From Adiantum capillus-veneris (taxonomy: Eukaryota; Streptophyta; Polypodiopsida; Polypodiales; Pteridaceae): 64,000 bases of DNA. The translations under genes were made by a program, and so were the position numbers. The DNA lies in NCBI GenBank assembly GCA_014529385.2, contig CM043951.1:110028469-110092468 (forward strand). Direction: 5' to 3'. The notes beneath the pieces were generated by a model. That model searched no databases and had not been told where the DNA came from. It worked only from the letters and a program-made list of their open reading frames with translations. Below, in pieces: positions 10,491-20,897 of this stretch. Numbering within the stretch: position 1 is the first letter of the stretch; every line of letters starts with the position of its first letter.

Positions 10491-11340
10491 TAGTACAAAA
10501 GAGCTATGCTGCAGATGTCCGTTGCGGGGACCCGCTTGTTGTATAATATCGGTGTAAAGTTGCATTTTACCGAGCATTTCTTTGGATGCTTGAATCCCCA
10601 TATGAGAGGGTCTGTCCATTTTATTGGAGTAAGACACTCTTGTTCATACAACACTTTTAAAAGGAGACATCCCAATTGAGTGTTGAAATGAGGAATTATA
10701 CACAAATTCAACCAAATACAAATATCTGGTCAATTTACCCTGCTCATGTATACAGTGAGCTCTTAACATGTCTTCAATGATTTGATTGGTCCTTTTCGCC
10801 TGCCTATCAGTTTGAGGGTGATAAGCAGTTTTAAAGGCCAACTGGGTTCTTGTAGCTGAGAATAAAGTTTTCCAAAAATTTGAGGTGAACTTTGCATCAT
10901 GATAAAAAATTATAAGGCGAGGTAAACTATGATACATGAAGACACATTTCATGAAGACTTGATCTATATCTTTAGCTATAAACATCGTCTTGACTGGAAA
11001 CAAATAGGTCATTTTTGTAAGCTTATCAACAAACACAAAAATAGAGTCATATCGTAGAGATGTAGAAAGTCCTATAATGAAATCCATGAATATGTATTTC
11101 CATTTCATTTTTGGTACATCTATAGGTTAAAGATTACCGGGGTATCGTGCTCATTCATCTTTAATACATTGACACATTAAACATCTTATAACATAGTTCA
11201 ACACATCATGCTTTAGTCCTGGCCAAAAGAAACTTTTCCTTATATTAGTTTAAGTCTTAGTGTATCCAGGGTGTCCTGGAGTAGGTATATTGTGAGCTTC
11301 TTGTAGTATTTGAAGCTTGATCCCACCTTAATTTGGGATA
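10490..11340 (-). pseudogene. Element M: Ty3 integrase remnant
   Basis: Reading from 11340 down: an HHCC zinc-binding module (EAHNIPTPGHPGY, then CLMCQ at about 11170-11300), then the catalytic core at 11108-10644. The core shows MDF (first Asp), a degraded second site (FYHDAKF instead of SDRDAKF) and YHPQTDRQAKRTNQ, where the catalytic Glu is Lys. A shifted frame (10711-10490) continues with LYEQECLTPIKW. The protein would insert the cDNA copy. The sequence is a relative of the integrase of element K (49796-50890), much more decayed. Confidence 0.85.
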
Positions 11341-11431
11341 CAAAGACGGTTTTTGAAGTAAAGATCATTGTCTTCAACATGGAAGCCTTTGATTTACCTC
11401 TCTTGCTTCTCCGTGCAATTATTTAATTTCA

Positions 11432-11940
11432 TCAAGTACAGGATTTTATGAAATATGGGTCCTGAGGCATACCTTTCAAAATGCAGTCAATTAAGGAGGT
11501 AGTAGAGATTCTGACAGCTGCTACAATCTTCTTTCTACTTAAGGCATTGTCCACAAGGTTTTCATTTCCAGGTTTATATTCAATCCTAAAATCATACTGG
11601 CATAATAACTCCATCCATCTTTGTTGCCGCATATTAAGGTCAAGTTGGGTGTAGATCCACTTTAGGATTCTGTGATCGGTATGTAGTTCAAATCTCCTTC
11701 CACCAAGATAATGTCGCCATATTTTAAGAGCATGAACAACAACCAATAATTCCAAATCATGTGTAGCATAATTCAACTCTTGCGTACGTAACTTACAATA
11801 TTTATAAGCTATTGGCCTTCCTTCTTGAGATAGAACGCCAGAAATTGCTTGTCCACTTGCATTAGCGAGAGCACAGTGAATGTCTTTGAGAAAACCAAAA
11901 GCTGTAACATTGGAGCATTCACCAAAGCTTCTTTGAGTTT
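11432..11940 (-). pseudogene. Element M: RNase H remnant
   Basis: Contains the RNase H landmarks ANASGQAISGVLSQEG (start, with N for the first catalytic Asp), THDLELLVVVHALKIWRHYL, HTDHRILKWI and NMRQQRWMELL. A further catalytic-type motif NALSRKK lies near 11535. The order RT, RNase H, integrase on the minus strand is that of Ty3 elements. Confidence 0.85.
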
Positions 11941-12205
11941 CTAAAAACTAGCTTGAGCACACTCATTCCAAGTATATACTTTAGCCTTCTTAAGTGTATT
12001 ATTCAACGGAGATGCAATCTTAGCATAGCCTTCAATAAAAGTACGATACCATCCTGTTAAACCAAGAAAGTCGCATACTTCTTTTACTGATATTGACGTA
12101 GACCAAACTACAACAGCTTTGATCTTACTTGGATTAGTAGAAACACCATTATTAGATACAATAAATCCCAAATAATCCACCTTGCTATTGAAGAAGGTGC
12201 ATTTA
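11941..12205 (-). pseudogene. Element M: C-terminal end of reverse transcriptase
   Basis: Carries VDYLGFIVSNNGVSTNPSKI and the connection motif FLGLTGWYRTFIEGYAKIASPL, typical of the thumb/connection of Ty3 RT. Upstream (higher coordinates) the frame runs straight into the GA-rich microsatellite at 12215, so the palm with the catalytic YxDD box is gone. The long open frame that continues through the microsatellite is not protein. Confidence 0.85.
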
Positions 12206-12214
12206 CTGCACTTA

Positions 12215-12310
12215 GCATAAGAAAGAGGGGGAGGGAGGGAGATACACAGAGGGAGAGGAAAATAGAGAGAGAAGAAAAAGGGAGAGGGATAGAGGTAGAT
12301 ATAGAGATGG

Positions 12311-12364
<54 letters not shown>

Positions 12365-12542
12365 AGAGAGGGAGAGAAAGAGAGAAAGGGAGGGAGAGGG
12401 CAAGAAAGAGAGGGAGATATAGAGAGAATGAGAGAAAGAGGTAAAGGGAGAGTGAGAGGGATATAGAAAGAGAGAGAGAGAGAGAGAGGTAAAAAGAGAA
12501 AGAGAAGGAGAAGAAAATTAAAATAAATAAATAAATAAATAA

Positions 12543-12578
<36 letters not shown>

Positions 12579-12740
12579 GGGGGGGGGGGGGGGGAGATAG
12601 GGAGAAAGATAGAGATAGAGGGAGGGAAAGAGAAAGGAGGGTGAGACTGAGAGAAAGAGAGAGTGTATGATATAAGGAAGAGATGTAAAGAGACGAAGAT
12701 AAAGAGAGACACAAAGAGAGGAAGATATGGACTAGGTATA
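12215..12740. repeat. Compound GA/AAAT/TA/G microsatellite
   Basis: About 525 bp of purine-rich low-complexity DNA: GA tracts, a perfect GA run at about 12313-12358, an AAAT run then TA run at 12528-12562, and a run of about 16-18 G near 12576-12593. It interrupts the RT of element M. All reading frames across it are repeat artefacts. Confidence 0.9.
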
Positions 12741-12950
12741 GGGAGAAAGAAACTTGAATATGTTCTAATACTGACCAATCCATATTTTGTAGATGTCGGA
12801 TGACCGTCACATCCAAAGGAAGAATGCCCTGACTTCTCCCCATTAGAAAGAGAGCAAGATATGGTCAGGTATAGGAAAATAAAAAGTGGAATAGCTAACC
12901 AATGCATCTCTTGTAGATGTCGAATGGTAGACCGTCTTGTGGGGAGCAGC
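12721..12950. repeat. Diverged tandem duplication, ~130 bp unit
   Basis: The segment with AGATATGGACTAGGTATAGG (12723) through TTGTAGATGTCGGATGACCG (about 12788) recurs, diverged, as AGATATGGTCAGGTATAGG (12857) through TTGTAGATGTCGAATGG (12912). No coding potential. Confidence 0.6.
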
Positions 12951-14240
12951 TAGGACACTCTTCCTTTGGATGGTTCACTTCCCAAGTGGACGACCATCCA
13001 GGGTGGTGGACATCGCTTGCACGAGACCTTGTTCTTGAGACGATATGTCCTAACTTAGGATTTAGATTTAATTGATAGATAGTATTTTGTGAGCTTTAAT
13101 GTAGCCTTCTATCCGTTAATTACAGGCATGGCCCTCATATGGATTTGGAGGTGCTGGTCCATCTACCCAAGTTTCTCCATCGGTGGTAGATCTGGAAGTC
13201 CAACAAGCATGGTCCTTACGTTGTTAGGCACATTTTTGACGGCCCATTTTTTGTAAATTTTTACATATAGACATGACGTTGGATGTCAAACGAGTGTGTG
13301 GGCTCTCTTTTTGTGGATTAGCACACGTACATGCAGAGCAAGTCACTAGCATAGAGTGAGCTGCCAGGTTATTGTAAGTGCCCGTAAGTAATTTTTTGAA
13401 GTGAGACTTGTATATGAAATAAAATAATGTATAAAATTTAAAATTTGAATCAAAGTCCAAAAAAAAACAAATTTTAGCTCGTTGTGCCTCCTTGATGGTT
13501 TTTAATGCGATTTTTGCAGTTGCCTTGCCTTTTCTACATGTAGTCGTAACGAGACAACCCTCTGTTCGCAACTGTTTTGCATGTAGCAACATGTACATTC
13601 AATTTTTTTCATATTCAAATTTCTCGCCATTCATTTTTCAAGCTTTTTCCAAGTTTTAAAGTGCCCTAATTGGAGTTGTGATCTTCAAGTTACGACTAGT
13701 TCTTTGCAGGGTTATGGCTATGACAACCTAGTGGCAAATCGTGTGTAGACAGATTTGGAGAGCATGTATCTATAAATTGGGAAATTGATGCTGAAGTTGT
13801 GGGTTTGTGATGTTCAATTGTGAAATGGGAGGACCTTTTATTCATATGTATTGGTCGGCATGTGCTCTAAATCCGTGATTTGATAGGGTTTTGTTCCTAT
13901 GTGCTATGGTCCTTTGGATGAGTGTGTGCTTGTAAATTCCCAAGGGAGCATATTCCTTTTCATTGAGGTTTACTCATAGTGGTTTCTATATACATTTTGG
14001 TGTTGAGGTTTAAGTTTTAACGCTCTTGGACTATAAAGCTATTGTCCAACAGCGTTTGGTGCCCACCATCGAGGAATCGCTTCAACCTACCTTTAGTCTA
14101 TAGGTTTTTGAAGACATGGTGTTTAGTTTTCTAGAGTTTATGATAAATCGAATAAAAGTGCCAAAGGTTGCATTGGGCAAATAGAGCTTACTTGCCATCT
14201 TCTTGACAAGCAAGACCCAATGTTGGTTATGTGAATCTTC
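12951..14240. other. Non-coding stretch without recognisable genes
   Basis: Nothing I can support as a gene. The minus-strand frame at 13224-13598 (124 codons) has no family signature. Probably transposon-derived spacer or leader of the gag remnant that follows. Confidence 0.4.
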
Positions 14241-14900
14241 TACTTCTATTTGAAGGGAGATGTTGGGGAATGGTTGGAAGGCTATAAAAGGGAGCTACAA
14301 TCAGCCCAACCTCCTCAAGTTATGAGTTATTAAATGGTAAGACATTATTTTTTAGCACACTTTCAACAGGTGTAAGACCCACAAAAGGTATGGTAGTCTA
14401 TTCAAGACTTGGTACAAGGTGAAGGCCATACCATAGAGGACTTTTTAAACACTTTTTTAACACACTTTCAATAGGTGGAAGACCCACAAAAGTCATTGTA
14501 GTCTATTCAAGGCTTGTTACAAGGTGAAGGAAATACCATCAAGGAATTTGTGAAGGCATTCAATGCGTTATGGAAAAAGTGGTGTACATCTTGGGCGATT
14601 GAAATTCCTCCATCCATATTGAAGAAGGATAGGATTCTTGCAAGTGTAACGAGTAGTCTACACTTGAAGTTGGAGCTTAAGCAACCAAGGCCCTTTGAGG
14701 AGACAATTGAAATTGCAAAGAATAAACAATGGAAATAGGAGCGTCTTCACAAACTTGGAATCAATGTCGAGTCAAAGGTTGAAGTGAAAGCTGTAGAGCA
14801 ACCAAGGGTCCTCATCAGGGAGGCGAGTTATGATCAGCAAGCTTCTTATGATGTGATCTCAAGGAGATGCAAAAGGTTGTAAGTCTTATGAACAATATTA
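14240..14900 (+). pseudogene. Element R: gag capsid remnant
   Basis: Plus-strand gag of the same clade as element T. The best part is 14514-14738, which has FNALWKKWCTSWAI against FSNLWEKWCASLGE in T, followed by a region matching the KDRILAS/KDCFLAG helix. Upstream GEWLEGYK-like sequence is frameshifted. A tandem duplication of about 110 bp (14345-14440 and 14455-14555) lies inside the domain and breaks it. Confidence 0.75.
14345..14560. repeat. ~110-bp tandem duplication inside R gag
   Basis: ACACTTTCAACAGG...AGACCCACAAAAG...TCTATTCAAGACTTGGTACAAGGTGAAGG is repeated about 110 bp later with roughly 15 % differences by eye. Because it duplicates a coding part in tandem and shifts the frame, it post-dates loss of function. 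Confidence 0.75.
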
Positions 14901-15022
14901 ATGTATATATGATGGGAGGTGGAAGAGGTCAAAGCTATGGATATGGATGTGGCCATGGAAACAATGAGGGGTTTACAAGTGGTAGAGGAAGAGGCATGGT
15001 TGGAAGAGGGGATATGTTTTAA

Positions 15023-15064
15023 TGTTACAATTGTGGTGAATGGGGTCATAAAATCCCTGAATGT
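15023..15064 (+). pseudogene. Element R: zinc knuckle of nucleocapsid
   Basis: CYNCGEWGHKIPEC, a perfect CX2CX4HX4C knuckle, preceded by a Gly/Arg-rich stretch and, two codons before, by an in-frame TAA. It lies in line between the R capsid and protease. Confidence 0.85.
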
Positions 15065-15480
15065 GACAAGCCAAAAATGGTGGGTTGTGATATGTTTTCT
15101 CTTCCTTCACAAATTCCTTTTTGAGCTTAAGATTATGGTATTGAGATTGAAGGGGAAGCATGGCCAAGCGGTCTGACAACAACTGAAGAGAAGGAAACAA
15201 CAAAGGTGGTTATCATAAACTGTTTGGAGAAGGAAGAGGATGATTTGGGAGCTATGGGCATGCCTATAGGTAAGAGGGTTACAAGATATCATGACATGAG
15301 TGATGCAAGTCCCAACCATAAGAGAGAGGGAAATAGGTTGAAACATGTACAGGTGAAGAGAAGAAGATAAAACCCAAGCAACATTACAATGCATCCGGCT
15401 TTCCTTTGGGAGAAGGACAACCAAATTATACTCTAAGGGCTGATTTGGTGAGTAGATAATCTAAGTATGTAGTCAACCCC

Positions 15481-15990
15481 ATGAAGAAGGAGTATGCAAG
15501 GGGGTTTGTGAGAGTCCTCTCTTTTAATGAGATACCTGATATATGCCCTACTATGGATGCATGGACTAAGATAAAGTGCATTGGAGAGGGGTATATTGAT
15601 GGAGGTGCAGAGGTATGCAATATTACTCAAGCTTCTGTATCAAAGTTGGGACTCAACATGGTGAAGAATTCAGGGTTTTACCAACCAATCAAGAGTGAAG
15701 TTTGTGGGAGCTATAAGGATATGGAGGTGGATGTATTTGATGTTAAAGATCTGGTCAATTTTCATGTTATGTCTGAGGGTATTGGTGCTTTCCCTCTCAT
15801 CCTTGGAAGACCATGGTTACAGGCAACCAAAACAGTACAGGATTGGGGACATGGTACTTTCACTCTTCACAATAGAAGGGGTGATAAGAGGAGGTTTGAC
15901 ATGGCTAGCAAGAAATTGTTGGATGTTGATTTCTATGAGAAAAGTGATGAAGAAGAGTACTCAAGTGAAGAAGAAGACACTGGGGGATGA
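15481..15990 (+). CDS. Element R: aspartic protease (169 aa open frame)
   Basis: Open frame with a retropepsin signature: YIDGGAEVCNIT (catalytic Asp codon 15598-15600) and FPLILGRPWLQATKTVQDWG about 60 residues later, then a Ser/Glu/Asp-rich tail (DEEEYSSEEED). The same layout, including the acidic tail, is seen in T (22876-24132). The protease would cut the Gag-Pol precursor. The frame ends at TGA 15988-15990; RT follows after a decayed gap. Confidence 0.85.
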   Translation: MKKEYARGFVRVLSFNEIPDICPTMDAWTKIKCIGEGYIDGGAEVCNITQASVSKLGLNMVKNSGFYQPIKSEVCGSYKDMEVDVFDVKDLVNFHVMSEGIGAFPLILGRPWLQATKTVQDWGHGTFTLHNRRGDKRRFDMASKKLLDVDFYEKSDEEEYSSEEEDTGG

Positions 15991-16284
15991 TGGGAGTGAT
16001 GTGGGAGATAGTAGCGATGATGATCTAGATGTTCCTCCTTGTTTCTTGAAGAAGAGCATGATGACAAAAAAATATTTATTAGCCTTATGGAGATAAGGAT
16101 ATCTATGGCTCTTACGAGTAAATTGAAGAGCTGATGCAACCCAAAGTTCAACCTAATTTCAAAAATGAGCTGATACAAGGTATGATGTCTTCCGGCTTGA
16201 CTAGTCATAAGAAGGGTGAGTACCTACATATGATACATTTATTCTTCACTTCTTATGAGGAAATTAGAGGCTTCAAAGGAGAGT

Positions 16285-16470
16285 AATGCACATTCCAATT
16301 AAGGAAGGAGCTCAGTCATTACGCCAAAGCTAAGGAGAATGGGACAGGTGCAACTTAATGCTTTAAGGGAAGAGGTAGACAAGCTTCTCAAAGTAGGTTT
16401 CATATGTCTTGTGGGTACTGCAGAAATAGTCATGTATGGTCAAATGTGCACAAAAAGAATGACAAAAATT
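16285..16470 (+). pseudogene. Element R: N-terminal start of reverse transcriptase
   Basis: Fragments in alternating frames recognisable as the RT fingers: IPIKEGAQSLRQ, then LRRMG, LREEVDKLLKVGFI, then VWSNVHKKNDK. These match the well-known order of plant Ty3 RT N-termini. The match stops at about 16470 in the middle of the fingers; no palm, RNase H or integrase follows on this strand. Confidence 0.75.
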
Positions 16471-16479
16471 GAATCAATT

Positions 16480-18000
16480 GAATCAAAAGCGAGAAATCCC
16501 TAAACTATCAGAAGAATTCTGGGAGGGACTTCATTTACTGGGAAAAATTAGGCTAAGCAATCACAATTACCAAATTGGGTGGAACATGGATCATGATCCA
16601 TGACCTCCCACCTCAGTTTGCAAAAAATAAGTGGTGCAAGAGACTGCTATTGAAGCACCTATACACTGCAATGATCACATATAAAAAATATTTTCGTGAT
16701 CCATGTCCCCCAACATATGATGACATGAAAATTTCAATATAGTCAAAATAATCTTGCCTTGGGAAATGTGCCCTACAAGTTTGAGGTGAAATGAACATTG
16801 AAATCATTAAAAATCAATGAAAATTGGGAGTTAAATCACCAAATGGTCATTCTCACCCATAGTTGGAGACATTTGACCCAAATTTAGTAAAAAGTGCACC
16901 AAGAGCTTAGGGAACATGCCAAGCAACTACCCCTTAAGCTTTGTGCAAAATGGTGTCAGAACATGGACCGCGATGCATGGCCCTTTGAATCAGACTGGTG
17001 AAGAAATGGAAGCAGATTGTGTGCAGTGGTCTCTAATTGAAAAATGTGTTAGTTTTATAGTGTTTGATCATTTCATGTGCTTCAATTGTCTATTTTGGCA
17101 AGATCATTGTGTCAAATGAAAAATTTGTGGTCTTGGGAAACCTTTTGGCATCAAAAGAAGTTTTGGAACTTGTTGTAACTATAGAAATGCCAAAAAGTGC
17201 CTAAGAAATGAGTCAAACTTGCCAAAGGGCCTGGAGGGTCCAAACAGACTCCAAATGGAATGGAGTTCAACAAAAAAATGGGATTGGGATTATTCTTCAA
17301 CTCCAAATCATCAAAAGAGCCAAATGACAAACATATCAATCTCAATTAAGGATCAAAATTACCAACAGAACCAAATTTGGCAAAGTTGGACCAAACTGGG
17401 GAACTCGGTAAACTGGAGGAAAACCTATCCAAACGAAAAAAATAACTTCACTAGTGTGTTATGATATGCTATAGAAACAAGTCCCATAAGTTTCATCTCA
17501 AATGGCTATTGAACATGGACTACGATCCATGACCCCTTGCAAGCTTTATAAGCAAAAAACCGTACTCTCAGGCTCCAAATGTCAAAGAAGACCTAATCTT
17601 GGAATTTGAAATTGTTTGATTTCAAAAGCCTTGTCAAATTGCCAGAAATCTCTAAGTATGAGAAAGATATCCAAAACTGCCATGAATTTCAAACCGATAA
17701 TCCAAATTCCAAAAGAAGTGAACCATAGCTTCCCCAAAGCATACTTTACCAGATAGTATCCCCAAAAAATCAAATTTTATTCCAACATGGATCGCGTTCC
17801 ATGACCCCTGAGTCAGAATTGACTTGTAACCACTTGATCTAGTATATGTAGTTGAACTAGATGCACTAATGAAGCTTGGTCACGTTTGGACTTGTTTTAA
17901 TCAAGTTATGCTCATTTTTCATATGGTCAAGTTTACATTTTACCAACTTTTCTCTGTAACTTTCTGGCCAACTTTTGGATTTGGAACTCATGTACACATA
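16480..18000. other. Non-coding DNA with dispersed palindromes
   Basis: No gene signature in about 1.5 kb. It contains four copies of a CATGGATCGCGATCCATG-like palindrome (separate entry). Short stretches resembling the P leader (for example CCCATAAGTTTCAT near 17483) suggest it is the leader or 3' non-coding part of another retroelement. Confidence 0.5.
16585..17803. repeat. Four copies of palindrome CATGGATCNNGATCCATG
   Basis: 16585-16602 CATGGATCATGATCCATG (a perfect 18-bp palindrome), 16962-16979 CATGGACCGCGATGCATG, 17514-17531 CATGGACTACGATCCATG, 17786-17803 CATGGATCGCGTTCCATG. Spacings are 377, 552 and 272 bp. Each is preceded by AA/GAA and followed by a C-rich run. Same kind of arrangement as in the P leader but a different palindrome. 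Confidence 0.8.
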
Positions 18001-18006
18001 AAATTT

Positions 18007-18150
18007 TCAAAATAAGACAAAGATGAAAGCATCCAAGCTTTGATCATATCTAATCAAGGATAGGATGAAAGGATTTACTGATGCATTTATAGCAACTAGA
18101 CTTTGTCTTCCAAACAAACTAATAATTGTTCTTTGAGGCTGTAATTTTGT
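18007..18150 (-). pseudogene. Conserved peptide family C, copy 1 (C-terminal 47 codons)
   Basis: Minus-strand frame ending in YDQSLDAFIFVLF and TGA (18007-18009). It aligns without gaps to copy 3 at 43386-43598. Of 31 differing codons, I count 18 that are synonymous, and all four copies in the window have the stop at the same place. No upstream start is visible in this copy. Function and family unknown. Confidence 0.6.
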
Positions 18151-18180
18151 TGGCGCAGCCAAAGTGTGTCAACTCTAGTA

Positions 18181-18354
18181 GAGGGACATGTAGTGGTCTA
18201 TATTTGAGCAGGTATATGGCAAAGTGCTAAAGCAGACGTGGAAGGTGTGGGCAGACATGTGACAACAGAGGGACATGTAGTGGTGTGTATTTGAGCAGGT
18301 ATAGGGCAAAGTGCTAAAGTAGATGTGGAAGGCATGGGAAGACATGTGACAACA
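18181..18354. repeat. 87-bp tandem repeat, two copies
   Basis: Unit starting GAGGGACATGTAGTGG occurs at 18181 and again at 18268 with about eight differences. Non-coding. Confidence 0.85.
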
Positions 18355-18430
18355 GAGATGTATGCAAGTTATTTGATTTTAAATCTAGAGGTGTTTACAG
18401 ATTTGAGACGGACATGGCAGGTGATGAGAG

Positions 18431-18709
18431 GTGGTTAGAGCGGGTTTCAACATGTCGATGCAAAGAGATCATTATGTGGAGCATGTCGATCTTTTTAGAT
18501 CGGTGATGGGAATCTCGGATGTCAAGATATTTCCAGTCAAAGTTTCACCGGGGGCCAGTTTGGTGCCAATTTGGTCACCTCAGTTGGTGCGCTATCTGAG
18601 GTTTTTGGAGCCTTCACAGGGTTTCTATGTGAAGTATACAACAAGAGAAGGCCATAAGATTTTACAACTCATCAATCAGGCATCACATCATCAAGGTCTT
18701 GCAGGGTGA
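18431..18709 (+). CDS. Unidentified open frame (92 aa) upstream of S
   Basis: A 92-codon frame of ordinary composition (contains VRYLRFLEPSQGFYVKY) between the 87-bp repeat and the polypurine tract of S. No family recognised. It may be a fragment of the internal region of a full-length S relative, or chance. Confidence 0.25.
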   Translation: MVRAGFNMSMQRDHYVEHVDLFRSVMGISDVKIFPVKVSPGASLVPIWSPQLVRYLRFLEPSQGFYVKYTTREGHKILQLINQASHHQGLAG

Positions 18710-18902
18710 AGATGACGTCGAGTGATGCCATTTATAAGTTTGGGACGGATTGGTTGATGGGCCCAACGAGATCAAAATGGGGTGGTGCTTGCACAGATCA
18801 AGGTCGCGGAGACAGGGAATCTCTCTGGAAATGGGATTTTATGGATTGGCAAATGGAGCTTTGAGCAAGAATCTGCAGAGTGGTGAAAAGAGGTAAGAAA
18901 AA

Positions 18903-20779
18903 TGTCATAAAATATAATATCTAACTTTACCAAATGATTTTCTCATATTAAACTGATCATTTAATGTGGGAGAATAAACGGGTACAAGTGTTAGAATAGA
19001 GACATGTGCTTCTAGACCTATCCCAACACGGGACCAAAAGGAGAGATGGTTACATCTCAATAGGGGTCCAAAAGGAGATGGTCTATCACAGAGCAATGTG
19101 CAATAAGTGCTTCTAGACTTACCTCAGTAAGGGACCAAGAGGAGAGATGTTTACATCTCAGTAGGGGTCCAAAATCAGGTAGTCTATCAAAGAGCAATGT
19201 GCATTTAATTGAGCTTAAAAGACCTTAGGGTTAGCTTTATTAAAGACCTCCAATGGTTAGTGTTAAAATTCTGCTTGACCTTAGGCAAGATAGGGCTAAG
19301 CTTAAGGTGGGAACCCGACCTAAAATTTCTTTTGACCTTAGGCAATGACCTTAGGCAAGCTAGGGCTGAGCTTGAGGTGGAAACTCCATCTAAGGTGCTT
19401 GTCATGCATGATGACTAAGGTACTTGAGGCACTTGTCATACTTAATGAGGAAGATGCTTGAGAAGCTTCCTATGCATGGGGGGTAAGGTGCTTGAGTCAA
19501 AAAGAGACCCTACAAACTTAATGAGGAAGTTTCTTGAGAGGCTTCCTATGCATGGGAGGTAAGGTGCTTGAGTCAAAAGAGATCCTACAAACTTAATGAG
19601 GAAGTTGCTTGAGAAGCTTCCTATGCATGGGGGGTAAGGTGCTTGAGTCAAAAAGAGACCCTACAAACTTAATGAGCAAGTTTCTTGAGGAGCTTCCTAT
19701 GCATGAAAGTCCCAAAGTTAGGGGAATATTTGACCTAACCTTCAACTCACCCAAAGGCACCCTTTTTCTAAAAGGGCACATGGGACGCATGTCAGACTCT
19801 CACTAAGCTTAACCCAATGGTGTGCTTGAATGCTATTGGTTGTGCTAAAGAGGGGTCCAATGAGCTTCTAGTTCCATCCAACAAACATCTAGATATTTTC
19901 AAGCTCTCTCTCTCTCTCTCTCTCTCTCTAAGGGGTAAGGAGGACACTTGACAAAAAACTACCCATGTACTTGACTGCATGATGCATGTGATTTGCTAGG
20001 GGTAGAGGGGTCCAATGAGCTTGCAGTATGTGGAAAAGTTGCATCTCGTCCCAAGTAAGCAAGGGGGGTGCTAGGGGGATATACACAACACACACTCATT
20101 TTGTGGACCATTCTCACTTGGTGAAAGTTGAGGAACTCCACCTCCTTCTCCAAGCTTGTGAGAAGTGAGAGTCTACACCAACACTCTTGGCTATGGAATG
20201 CAGATCCAACCAAGATCCATGCTCCATGCTTAAGCTTTACATCTTCTCCATCTTCATTACTATGCTATCACGTATGCTAGCAAGAAAAGTGACGATAAGT
20301 GAGGAACTATTTCTTTCTTCTATGAAATGTTTCTTCTTCCTCTTCCCTACCCTCATTCCCCACTAGCTCTCTCCACCTTCGAAGGTGTTTGAGGCCTTGG
20401 GATTGAGGCTTGGTATAGTTAATGTTTTCTACAAATTTTATGTTATGCTTGTGATGCATGAAGCTTTCCATCTTCATTGCATCACCTAGGTCACAAGGAA
20501 CACAAATATTGTATTGTACCAAGTCTCTCTTGATGAGAGAAATTATAATACAAATGCCTATTGGAGGGGGGACCGGCTCTGTATGAATCTGGTCCTCAAC
20601 TATTTTCATGTTCTCTAAACTCTCTCTTTTGCAAAAGTATTGTTCATGCCAAGTTAGCTAAGTACCATGTTTATGTTGCTACCATCAATTAAGTTCAGTC
20701 GCTATGCTCACAAAGTAATCTCACAAAAGTGCTTCGTCTAATTTCCTTATTCCGCTACTCTCAAAGTTCATCCATTACG
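18903..20779 (+). repeat. S LTR (1.88 kb)
   Basis: Starts TGTCATAAAATATAATATC after the polypurine tract and ends ACG just before the primer site (ACA in the inverted copy). It contains a 76-bp tandem array (19441-19720) and a CT microsatellite near 19905-19928. It aligns over its length with the inverted LTR 35424-37009 (1.59 kb), the size difference being mainly the array. Confidence 0.85.
19441..19720. repeat. 76-bp tandem repeat in S LTR, four copies
   Basis: Units begin CTTAATGAGGAAG at 19441, 19517, 19592 and 19668, each containing AAGCTTCCTATGCATGGGG and AAGGTGCTTGAGTCAAAA. The same unit continues at 29131-29330 in the displaced part of the second S LTR. Confidence 0.9.
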
Positions 20780-20897
20780 TTGGTATCATAGCATTTGGTT
20801 TCTCTTTTCTTGCCTAAAAAGAGGGGTCTTTAAGTAGCCTATTAATGGTTGACTTTGAGCAAGAATCTACAGAGTGGTGAAAAGAGGTAAGAAAAAT
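20780..20897 (+). other. S miniature internal region: primer site to polypurine tract
   Basis: Starts TTGGTATCATAGC (20780-20792), one base off the common plant iMet-tRNA site TGGTATCAGAGC, and ends with the purine-rich GTGAAAAGAGGTAAGAAAAA before the next LTR. There is room for no gene. The inverted copy has an internal region of nearly the same length (35307-35423) and sequence. Confidence 0.8.

Noticed and set aside
11941-12907. Long minus-strand frames rich in Ser/Leu/Pro
   Set aside because: They read through the GA microsatellite; only the RT end below 12205 is real.
20307-20609. Conserved ~100-aa frame in the S LTR (also at 35594-35893)
   Set aside because: It is antisense to the element, lies within an LTR and is shared only because the LTRs are copies. 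I saw no synonymous bias.
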